From assembly GCA_023388235.1 (NCBI GenBank), contig JAEWGQ010000205.1, forward strand, positions 1-10,517: a stretch of DNA of 10,517 nucleotides. Reading direction: 5' to 3'. The stretch's first letter is position 1; each line of letters starts with the position of its first letter. Under the pieces are notes generated by a model, which did not search any database, was not told the DNA's origin, and saw only the letters and a program-made list of their open reading frames with translations. Of this stretch, positions 1-5,009 are shown in pieces. The position numbers and the translations under genes are program-made. The DNA is from Actinomycetes bacterium (GTDB taxonomy: Bacteria > Actinomycetota > Actinomycetes > Actinomycetales > Cellulomonadaceae).

Positions 1-5
1 GCCGG

Positions 6-24
6 GCGCCGAGCCCCGCGGCGC
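6..24 (-). terminator. Possible terminator hairpin after the lacI-type gene
   Basis: A 6-bp GC-only inverted repeat (GCGCCG at 6-11, CGGCGC at 19-24, 7-nt loop) begins 4 nt beyond the stop codon of the LacI-family gene. There is no T-tract on the minus strand that could be seen before the window ends. Actinobacterial terminators often lack one, but in such GC-rich DNA a 6-bp stem can also arise by chance. Confidence 0.25.
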
Positions 25-27
25 GGC

Positions 28-1038
28 CTACGCGGTGGGGGCGGGGGCCGTGCTGCCGCGCACGACGAGCTCGGGCTCGAACAGCAGCTCGTCGGTGGAC
101 ACCGGCTGCCCCGCGATCAGCCCGACGAGCAGGTCGATCGCCGCGCGCCCCATGGGCTCGATGGGCTGCCGGACGGTGGTCAGCGGCGGCTCGGTGCAGT
201 TCATGAAGACGGAGTCGTCGTAGCCGACCACGGAGACGTCCTCGGGCACGCGCCGGCCGGCCCGGCGCGCCGCCCGGATCGCCCCGAGCGCCAGCGGGTC
301 GCTCGCGCACACCAGGCCGGTCACGCCGTGCCGCAGCAGCCGGGTCGCGGCGGCCTGCCCGCTCTCCAGCGAGTAGGCGCTGCGGGCGACGTCGTCGTCC
401 TCGAGCGTGATCCCGAGGCGCGCGGCGGCGGTGCGCGCGGCGTGCAGCTTGCGCTCGGAGGGCACGTGGTCGACGGGCCCGAGCACGAGGCCGATGCGGG
501 TGTGGCCGAGGGACGCGAGGTGCCCGACGGCCTGCTCGACGGCCACCTCGTCGTCGCAGGACACCCGCGGGAACGGCAGCTCCTCGATCGAGGCGTTGAT
601 GAGCACCACCGGCAGGCCGCGGTCGGCGAGCAGGCCGTAGTGGTCGTGGTCGGCGCCGCGCTGGGCGAAGTTCCCGCCGGCGAACACGATCCCGGACACC
701 TGCTGGGTGAGCAGCAGGTCGACGTAGTCGGCCTCGGACACGCCGCCGGCGGTCTGCGTGCAGAGCACGGGGGTGTAGCCCTGCTGGGCGAGCGCACCGC
801 CGACGACCTCGGCGAACGCCGGGAAGATCGGGTTCTGCAGCTCGGGCAGCACGAGGCCGACGAGCCGCGCGCGCTCCCCGCGGAGCTTGGTGGGCCGCTC
901 GTACCCGAGCACGTCGAGGGCGGTGAGCACGGCCTGGCGCGTCTGCTCGGAGACGCCGGTGCGACCGTTGAGGACGCGGCTCACCGTCGCCTCGGACACC
1001 CCGACCTTCTGCGCGACCTCCGCGAGCCTGCCAGCCAT
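28..1038 (-). CDS. LacI/GalR-family transcriptional regulator
   Basis: A complete 336-residue sugar-responsive repressor of the usual family length. Residues 4-25 form the N-terminal helix-turn-helix with the family signature VSEATVSRVLNG. Residues from about 59 to the end are the periplasmic-binding-protein-like effector domain, opening with LVGLVLPELQNP. Near its C-terminal end the VVGYDDS motif and the PPLTTVRQP segment are typical. The hinge between the domains (46-61) is about three residues shorter than the common form and lacks the usual ARSL motif. By memory this hinge and the opening of the effector domain resemble the Streptomyces maltose/starch regulators MalR and Reg1, so a maltose- or oligosaccharide-type inducer is a reasonable guess, not shown. 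The start at 1038 puts the HTH at the normal distance from the N-terminus. No sugar-use genes lie in the window; any targets may be to the left. The adjacent operator suggests autoregulation. Confidence 0.93.
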   Translation of the reverse strand: MAGRLAEVAQKVGVSEATVSRVLNGRTGVSEQTRQAVLTALDVLGYERPTKLRGERARLVGLVLPELQNPIFPAFAEVVGGALAQQGYTPVLCTQTAGGVSEADYVDLLLTQQVSGIVFAGGNFAQRGADHDHYGLLADRGLPVVLINASIEELPFPRVSCDDEVAVEQAVGHLASLGHTRIGLVLGPVDHVPSERKLHAARTAAARLGITLEDDDVARSAYSLESGQAAATRLLRHGVTGLVCASDPLALGAIRAARRAGRRVPEDVSVVGYDDSVFMNCTEPPLTTVRQPIEPMGRAAIDLLVGLIAGQPVSTDELLFEPELVVRGSTAPAPTA

Positions 1039-1076
1039 GACCGCAAGCCTACGACGTGATCACGCAAGCGGCTTGC
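1039..1076 (-). promoter_or_regulatory. lacI-type gene promoter with palindromic operators
   Basis: The 45-bp gap before the regulator holds a perfect odd-centred palindrome, GCAAGC-G-GCTTGC (1064-1076), abutting a second perfect palindrome CGTGATCACG (1055-1064). The first resembles LacI-family operators and has a CGG centre like lac O1. A further CGCAAGC half-site lies at 1042-1048, 21 bp (two helical turns) from the same string at 1063-1069. On the minus strand TAGGCT (1046-1051) sits 7 nt before the ATG and fits the TANNNT -10 of a leaderless transcript; there is no clear Shine-Dalgarno. A repressor bound at 1055-1076 would lie directly upstream of this -10. No good -35 hexamer is visible. 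Confidence 0.6.
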
Positions 1077-1083
1077 AGGACGC

Positions 1084-1599
1084 TCAGGCGGAGTGCGCCG
1101 ACGCGGGCGCGAGCGTGCGCAGGCTGTCGGCGATCTGCCCGGCCCAGGCGCGCACGGCGTCGAAGTCGCGGTGGTCGCCCTCCTTGGCGCGGGCGCCGGC
1201 GATGAGGGCCCGCTCGGCGAACGCGAGCTCGCTGCGCTGCAGCCGCCCGGCGAAGGCCCGGTGCCCCAGGGCACCCACGTTCTGCATGAGCGCGAGCAGC
1301 TCGTGCGGGCTGTTGGCCGACGCGGCGGGCTGCGTGGCCAGGCCGGACGAGAACACCCAGACCGCGCGGTCACGCAGGTCGGCGGCGAAGCGGGCGCCGA
1401 AGTCGCGGGCCGCGGGGAGCCAGTGCGCGGTGTACACGGCGGAGCCGAGCACGACGGCGTCGTACCCGGTGAGGTCGACGACCTCCTCGGGTGCGGCCTC
1501 GTCGACCGCGTGCCCGTCGGCGCGCAGCACGTCGGCGATCGCCGAGCCGATCTCCGCGGTGGCACCGTGGCGCGACGCCACCGTCACCAAGATCTGCAT
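1084..1599 (-). CDS. Flavodoxin-domain protein (HemG-like class)
   Basis: A 171-residue single-domain protein that should bind FMN and carry out electron transfer in the cytoplasm. The N-terminus (MQILVTVASRHGAT) is a beta strand followed by the phosphate-binding loop of flavodoxins, with S/R/H/G/A/T at residues 9-14. The YDAVVLGSAVYTAHW segment near residues 46-60 matches the second FMN-binding loop, and EGDHRDFDAVRAW near the C-terminus is shared with actinobacterial flavodoxin proteins related to menaquinone-dependent protoporphyrinogen oxidase (HemG). No heme genes are nearby, so a HemG role is not claimed. The start is fixed by a strong AGGAGGT Shine-Dalgarno (1606-1612) 6 nt upstream. 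The LacI-type gene follows 45 bp downstream on the same strand but seems to have its own promoter. No transmembrane segment or signal peptide is apparent. Confidence 0.88.
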   Translation of the reverse strand: MQILVTVASRHGATAEIGSAIADVLRADGHAVDEAAPEEVVDLTGYDAVVLGSAVYTAHWLPAARDFGARFAADLRDRAVWVFSSGLATQPAASANSPHELLALMQNVGALGHRAFAGRLQRSELAFAERALIAGARAKEGDHRDFDAVRAWAGQIADSLRTLAPASAHSA

Positions 1600-1605
1600 C
1601 GCACT

Positions 1606-1612
1606 ACCTCCT
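1606..1612 (-). promoter_or_regulatory. Strong Shine-Dalgarno of the flavodoxin gene
   Basis: AGGAGGT on the minus strand, 6 nt before the ATG at 1599. It is the clearest ribosome binding site in the window and contrasts with several neighbours that have none. Confidence 0.85.
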
Positions 1613-1653
1613 GCGGCTGGGATGTGGCGGCTCGCCCTGGACCCCCTGCCCCG

Positions 1654-1673
1654 GGATCACGACCACCTGATCC
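1654..1673 (-). promoter_or_regulatory. Candidate operator dyad upstream of the flavodoxin gene
   Basis: An inverted repeat GGATCA-N8-TGATCC lies 55-74 bp upstream of the flavodoxin ATG. It is notably AT-richer than its surroundings, which makes chance less likely than for all-GC repeats. It could be an operator for the neighbouring MarR-type protein or another regulator. The -10 and -35 elements of the flavodoxin promoter could not be assigned. Confidence 0.35.
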
Positions 1674-1717
1674 ATGGTCAGCGCCGCGACCGGCGAAGTC
1701 GTGGGCCGGAGGTCCCC

Positions 1718-1771
1718 CCGGCCGCCCGCGGCCGGTGCACGGCGGTCCCGGCGCGCGGCGTCCGGCCGCGC
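1718..1771 (-). terminator. Two GC hairpins downstream of the marR-type gene
   Basis: Beyond the MarR stop codon are two perfect 7-bp stems. The first is GCGCGGC (1753-1759) pairing with GCCGCGC (1765-1771) across a 5-nt loop. The second is CCGGCCG (1718-1724) with CGGCCGG (1729-1735) across a 4-nt loop. The nearer begins 6 nt after the stop. No T-tract follows. They could end marR transcription before the flavodoxin promoter; base composition makes accidental hairpins common here. Confidence 0.35.
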
Positions 1772-1777
1772 CGCAGG

Positions 1778-2338
1778 TCAGCGCACGAGGTCGGGGATCT
1801 GCGGCTGCGCGGCGCGCAGCGCCCCGGCGACGCGGGTGAGCTCGGCGAGGTCCGCCGGGTCGAGCGCCCCGCCCACGTAGTGCGCGATGGCCTGCACGTG
1901 GCGGCGCCCGACCTCGCGCTGGAGGTCGGCACCCTCGGCGGTGAGCACCACCAGCACCCCGCGGCCGTCGCCGGGGGCCGGCGCGCGCCGCACCCAGCCG
2001 GCCTCCTCCAGACGCTCGACCATCCGGCTCAGGCTCGGCTGGCTGAGCAGGCTGGACTCGGCGAGGTCGCGCAGCCGCAGGCCGCCCGGGGCCCGCGCGA
2101 GCGTGAACAGCACGTCGTACTCGCGCAGCGTCACCCGGTCCCAGATGGGGTCGCGCTGCAGCCGGCGCATGACGGCGACCTGCGTGCGGAACAGCTCCTC
2201 CCAGGCGACGGCGGCGGCGCGCACGTCGACGGCCGCCTCGTCGGGAGCCGCGCCGGGCACCCCGCCGGGCACCGCGTCCGGCACCCCGCCCGGCGCACCC
2301 CCGTGGTCCCGCCGCTCCCCCGCTGCCGCCTGCGTCAC
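1778..2338 (-). CDS. MarR-family transcriptional regulator
   Basis: A predicted 186-residue winged-helix repressor. With the GTG at 2338 as residue 1, a helix from about residue 45 (WEELFRTQVAVMRRL) starts the dimerisation region. LREYDVLFTLARAPGG (71-86) leads into the winged HTH: LRDLAESSLLSQPSLSRMVERL at about 89-110, then the wing, where D124 and R126 match the conserved DxR pair, ending LT at 132-133. The C-terminal helices complete the dimer interface. The GTG was chosen because longer reading would run into the divergent NYN gene, and because GGGGGTGG lies 4 nt upstream; internal GTG codons are possible alternatives. The first 45 residues include a Gly/Pro/Ala/Val-rich stretch unusual for the family. 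MarR proteins commonly sense phenolics, oxidants or drugs; the ligand here is unknown. The flavodoxin gene downstream is a plausible target. Confidence 0.88.
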   Translation of the reverse strand: MTQAAAGERRDHGGAPGGVPDAVPGGVPGAAPDEAAVDVRAAAVAWEELFRTQVAVMRRLQRDPIWDRVTLREYDVLFTLARAPGGLRLRDLAESSLLSQPSLSRMVERLEEAGWVRRAPAPGDGRGVLVVLTAEGADLQREVGRRHVQAIAHYVGGALDPADLAELTRVAGALRAAQPQIPDLVR

Positions 2339-2350
2339 CCGTCCACCCCC

Positions 2351-2372
2351 GGTCCATGCGTCTGCATCCACC
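2351..2372. promoter_or_regulatory. Candidate MarR operator in the marR/NYN divergent region
   Basis: An imperfect 22-bp dyad, with arms GGTccATGC and GCATccACC around a GTCT centre (7 of 9 positions pair). It begins 13 bp upstream of the marR GTG, where MarR proteins usually bind to repress themselves. The core ATGC-N4-GCAT is perfect. The whole divergent gap is only 88 bp, so binding here could affect the NYN gene as well. Confidence 0.4.
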
Positions 2373-2414
2373 TGCGCAACCGCGCGGGACCGTCCGCTGT
2401 TCCCGCCGCTCCCG

Positions 2415-2426
2415 TAGTCTGGCCGG
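2415..2426 (+). promoter_or_regulatory. Leaderless-type -10 element of the NYN gene
   Basis: TAGTCT (2415-2420) matches TANNNT and ends exactly 6 nt before the ATG at 2427. No Shine-Dalgarno is present between them. This is the usual layout for leaderless transcription in actinobacteria, with the A of ATG as the likely first base. Confidence 0.55.
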
Positions 2427-2990
2427 ATGCAGAACGACGGCGTCCGCTCGACGTACGTGCTGGTCGACGGCGAGAACATCGACGCGACCCTCGGCTCCTC
2501 GATCCTCAACGGCCGCCCGACGCCCGAGCAGCGGCCGCGCTGGGAGCGGGTGCTGGACTTCGCGGAGCGGCGCTGGGGCCAGGAGCCCAAGGGGCTGTTC
2601 TTCCTCAACGCGACCAGCGGCACCCTGCCGATGTCGTTCGTGCAGGCGCTGCTCGCGATCGGCTACCAGCCGATCCCGCTGGCCGGCGAGGGCAAGGTCG
2701 TCGACATCGGCATCAAGCGCACGCTCGCCGCGCTGGCCGACCGGCCCGGGGACGTGCTGCTCGCCTCGCACGACGGCGACTTCGCCCCGGAGGTCGAGGC
2801 GCTGCTCGGCGGCGACCGCCGCGTCGGGCTGCTGGCGTTCCGCGAGTTCACGAGCACCTCGCTCGCGCACCTGGCCGACCGCGGCCTGGAGGCGTTCGAC
2901 CTGGAGACCGACGTCAAGGCCTTCAACGTGACGCTCCCCCGCCTGCGGATCATCCCGGTCGACGAGTTCGACCCGCTGCGCTACCTCTGA
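2427..2990 (+). CDS. NYN-domain protein, putative ribonuclease
   Basis: A 187-residue protein made almost wholly of one NYN domain, a PIN-like fold with metal-dependent RNase activity in studied members. VLVDGENI (11-18) provides the first conserved Asp (D14). KVVDIGIKRTL (90-100) gives D93, and LLASHDGDFAPEV (111-123) gives D116 and D118; these acidic residues would bind the catalytic metal. The strand RRVGLLAFREF (131-141) follows as in LabA/DUF88 proteins. The C-terminal tail from about 160 ends in DEFDPLRYL, common in bacterial members. No secretion signal or extra domain is visible. It is divergent from marR and 2 bp upstream of the DUF1697 gene, so the two are very probably co-transcribed. 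The RNA target is unknown. Catalytic residues look intact. Confidence 0.88.
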   Translation: MQNDGVRSTYVLVDGENIDATLGSSILNGRPTPEQRPRWERVLDFAERRWGQEPKGLFFLNATSGTLPMSFVQALLAIGYQPIPLAGEGKVVDIGIKRTLAALADRPGDVLLASHDGDFAPEVEALLGGDRRVGLLAFREFTSTSLAHLADRGLEAFDLETDVKAFNVTLPRLRIIPVDEFDPLRYL

Positions 2991-2992
2991 CC

Positions 2993-3565
2993 GTGGCCGG
3001 CGACGCGACCCTCGCGGCGGGGCAGCGGGTGCTGGTGCTGCTGCGGGCGGTGAACGTCGGCGGGGCGTCCGCGCTGCCGATGGCCGACCTGCGCGCCGCG
3101 GCGACGGCGCTCGGGCACGCCGACGTCGCCACGCACCTCGCCACCGGGAACCTGCTGCTGACCCCGGCGGAGGGCTCGCCCGGCACCGCGGACGCGCTCG
3201 CCGCCCGGCTGGCCGGCGACCTCGCCGAGCGCCTGGGCCGCCCGCTCGCCCTGACGGTCCGCACGCGCGCGCAGCTGGACGACGTCGTCGCGGCGAACCC
3301 GTACCCGCGGGCGGCGGCGGACGACCCGTCGCACCTCGTCGTGGTGTTCCTCGACGGCCCGGCGGCGCAGGACGGGCCGGCGGACCTCGCCCGGTACGGC
3401 CGCGAGCGCGCGACCTGGCGCGGCACCGACGGGTACGTGCACTACCCCGACGGCATCGGCCGGTCGAAGGTCACGGCCGGGGTGCTCGACCGGCTGGCCG
3501 GCCGCTCGGGCACGGGGCGGAACTGGCGGACGGTGCTCGCGCTGCGGGACAAGCTCGCGGGCTGA
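2993..3565 (+). CDS. DUF1697 family protein
   Basis: A 190-residue cytoplasmic protein of unknown function. The family signature is clear: LVLLRAVNVGG (14-24, usual form LLRGINVGG), LPMADLRAAATALGHADV (28-45), ATGNLLL (50-56, usual form SGNVVF), and near the C-terminus YVHYPDGIGRSKVT (148-161) followed by TGRNWRTV (174-181). Length is typical. The GTG at 2993 begins 2 bp after the NYN stop codon with no Shine-Dalgarno of its own, implying translational coupling. It gives the N-terminus expected for the family, although 13 residues precede the first conserved strand. The usual Gly of the RGIN motif is Ala here and the Ile is Val, mild departures. The link with a putative nuclease is positional only; no biochemical role is proposed. 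Confidence 0.86.
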   Translation: MAGDATLAAGQRVLVLLRAVNVGGASALPMADLRAAATALGHADVATHLATGNLLLTPAEGSPGTADALAARLAGDLAERLGRPLALTVRTRAQLDDVVAANPYPRAAADDPSHLVVVFLDGPAAQDGPADLARYGRERATWRGTDGYVHYPDGIGRSKVTAGVLDRLAGRSGTGRNWRTVLALRDKLAG

Positions 3566-3568
3566 CCG

Positions 3569-3581
3569 TACGGTGGCTGCC
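3569..3581 (+). promoter_or_regulatory. Leaderless-type -10 element of the HIT gene
   Basis: TACGGT (3569-3574) matches TANNNT and ends 7 nt before the ATG at 3582. It starts 3 bp after the DUF1697 stop, so the HIT gene may have an internal promoter in addition to read-through. It overlaps the upstream in-frame GTG at 3573, which argues for the ATG as the true start. Confidence 0.45.
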
Positions 3582-4034
3582 ATGACCGCACCGACCCTGT
3601 TCAGCCGCATCATCGCCGGCGAGATCCCCGGGCGCTTCGTCTGGGCCGACGACCGGGCGGTGGCGTTCGGCACGATCGCCCCGATCACGGACGGGCACGT
3701 GCTGGTCGTCCCGCGGGCGGAGGTCGCCCAGCTCACGGACGCCGACGACGACCTGCTCGCCCACCTGGTGGTGGTCGCCAAGGCGATCGGCCGCGCGCAG
3801 CAGGCCGCGTGGGACGCGCCGCGCACCGCGCTGCTGGTCGCCGGGTTCGAGGTGCCGCACCTGCACCTTCACGTGCTGCCCGCCTGGGGCGAGGCCGAGC
3901 TGAGCTTCGCGAACGCCCGGCAGGACGTGCCCGCCGCCGACCTGGACGCCGCGGCCGAGCGCCTGCGCGGGGCGCTGCGGGACGCGGGGCACGGGGCGCA
4001 CGTCCCGGCGGCGCTCGGCTCGCCCGCCCTCTGA
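3582..4034 (+). CDS. HIT-family protein (histidine triad nucleotide hydrolase/transferase)
   Basis: A 150-residue member of the HIT superfamily, which hydrolyses or transfers nucleotidyl groups from substrates such as AMP-lysine, AMP-NH2 or dinucleoside polyphosphates in the cytoplasm. The N-terminus has the standard LFSRIIAGEIPGRFVWADD, then IAPITDGHVLVVPR (about 32-45), typical of the fold. The catalytic motif PHLHLHVLP carries the histidine triad at H93, H95 and H97, with H95 expected to be the nucleophile. Length suits an HIT protein, with a slightly extended C-terminus. The ATG at 3582 is preferred to the GTG at 3573 because TACGGT sits 7 nt before it. One common variant is seen: the usual (S/N)xGxxAGQ stretch reads ALLVAGFEV at 83-91, so the Gly-Gln pair before the triad is replaced. 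The physiological substrate cannot be told from sequence. It converges on the SDR gene, 37 bp away, with no clear terminator between. Confidence 0.9.
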   Translation: MTAPTLFSRIIAGEIPGRFVWADDRAVAFGTIAPITDGHVLVVPRAEVAQLTDADDDLLAHLVVVAKAIGRAQQAAWDAPRTALLVAGFEVPHLHLHVLPAWGEAELSFANARQDVPAADLDAAAERLRGALRDAGHGAHVPAALGSPAL

Positions 4035-4071
4035 CCTGCCGGAGCCGACAGCCCGGGCGCCGCGCCGGCCC

Positions 4072-4896
4072 TCAGGCGACCGGGTCGTCCTCGCCGTACG
4101 GCGCGAGCCGCAGCGTGCGGGCGTCCGCCGCCACGATGCGCTCCGCGAGCGCCGCGAGGGAGTCCGCGGTGTCCGTGCCGGCCCGGACGAACCGGCCGTG
4201 CAGCGCGTCGAGCCGGCCCGACCCGAAGGCGTCGACCAGCGCGACGGTCGCCTCGACGGGCGTCCACTCCTCGCGGTCGTCGTGCAGCGGCATGGACCGC
4301 GTCATGTCGGTGACCACGACCCCCGGCGCCACGTCGAGGGCGAGGACGCCGCGGTCCGCGTACTGCCGGTCGAGCATGGTCGTGAGCCGGGCGAGCGCGC
4401 CCTTGCTGATCCCGTACCCGGTGTACACGGGCGAGGGCCGGTGGCCGGACCCGGAGTTGATGTTCACCACGTAGCCGCTGCCCCGCTCGAGCATGGCGGG
4501 CAGCACGGCGTGGCTGAGCAGGAGCGGGCCGCGCACGTTCGTCTCGATGACGCGCCACACGTCGTCGGGGTCGTCCCGGACGAGGTCGACCTCCTGCCGC
4601 TCGATGACGCCGGCGTTGTTCACCAGCAGGCCCACGCCCCCGTGCGCGGCGAACGCCCCGGCGATCCGCTCGACGGCGCCCGTCACGGCGGCCCGGTCCA
4701 CCACGTCCGCGACCTCGGTGACGACGAGCGCCCCGTCGCGGGCGGCGGACGCCTCCTGCGCCACGGCCGCCAGCGGCCCGGGGCTGCGCCCCACGAGCGC
4801 CACGTCCCACCCGGCGCGCACCAGCCCGAGCGCGATCCCGCGCCCGATCCCCCGTCCTGCTCCGGTCACGATCGCGGTCCGCGGGCTGCTCGTCAT
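4072..4896 (-). CDS. Classical short-chain dehydrogenase/reductase (SDR)
   Basis: A 274-residue NAD(P)-dependent oxidoreductase with a complete classical SDR core. TGAGRGIG at 11-18 binds the cofactor, with an Arg at 37 (VGRS) that favours NADP. NNAG lies at 93-96 and N120 is the structural Asn. The catalytic Ser is S148 (NINSGSG) and Y161/K165 form the YxxxK pair (YGISK), followed by VAPGVVVTDM, where the Pro-Gly motif and the Thr after it match the family. The C-terminus extends slightly, ending in a short acidic tail. The substrate is unknown. The ATG at 4896 is preferred to an in-frame ATG at 4914 because it starts close to the first strand (SSPRTAIVTG), though the extra residues (RDDGGM) cannot be excluded. 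It diverges from nhaA over a 113-bp gap. No Shine-Dalgarno is evident; GACGAT ends 6 nt before the ATG and may be a weak leaderless -10. Confidence 0.9.
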   Translation of the reverse strand: MTSSPRTAIVTGAGRGIGRGIALGLVRAGWDVALVGRSPGPLAAVAQEASAARDGALVVTEVADVVDRAAVTGAVERIAGAFAAHGGVGLLVNNAGVIERQEVDLVRDDPDDVWRVIETNVRGPLLLSHAVLPAMLERGSGYVVNINSGSGHRPSPVYTGYGISKGALARLTTMLDRQYADRGVLALDVAPGVVVTDMTRSMPLHDDREEWTPVEATVALVDAFGSGRLDALHGRFVRAGTDTADSLAALAERIVAADARTLRLAPYGEDDPVA

Positions 4897-5009
4897 GCCC
4901 CCATCGTCGCGCATCGTCGGGACCCGTCGGCATACTGGCGCCCCGGGTGACGTTCCGGACGACGGGGCCGCGGCACGCCCCGCCCCGACGACCGCTGAGG
5001 GAGCCGCCC
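4897..5009. promoter_or_regulatory. Divergent SDR/nhaA promoter region
   Basis: This 113-bp gap holds an 8-bp direct repeat CATCGTCG at 4902-4909 and 4912-4919, one helical turn apart, directly upstream of the SDR start. On the plus strand CATACT (4931-4936) resembles a -10 and would start nhaA mRNA near 4943, giving a leader of about 67 nt. GAGGGAG (4997-5003), 6 nt before the GTG at 5010, is the nhaA Shine-Dalgarno. No convincing -35 is seen for either direction. I found no riboswitch-like structure. Confidence 0.4.

Noticed and set aside
1084..1599. Naming the flavodoxin protein hemG (protoporphyrinogen oxidase)
   Set aside because: The resemblance is to the fold class; no heme genes are near and HemG-specific features cannot be verified by eye.
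887..3565. A very long plus-strand open frame (about 890 codons)
   Set aside because: Only its last part (from 2993) is a gene, the DUF1697 protein. The rest lies antisense to the lacI-, flavodoxin- and marR-type genes and overlaps the NYN gene; its sequence is low-complexity and Arg/Ala/Pro-rich, as expected for a shadow frame in GC-rich DNA.
4035..4071. Bidirectional terminator between the convergent HIT and SDR genes
   Set aside because: Only very short or long-looped GC pairings are present, and nothing distinguishes them from chance in this composition.
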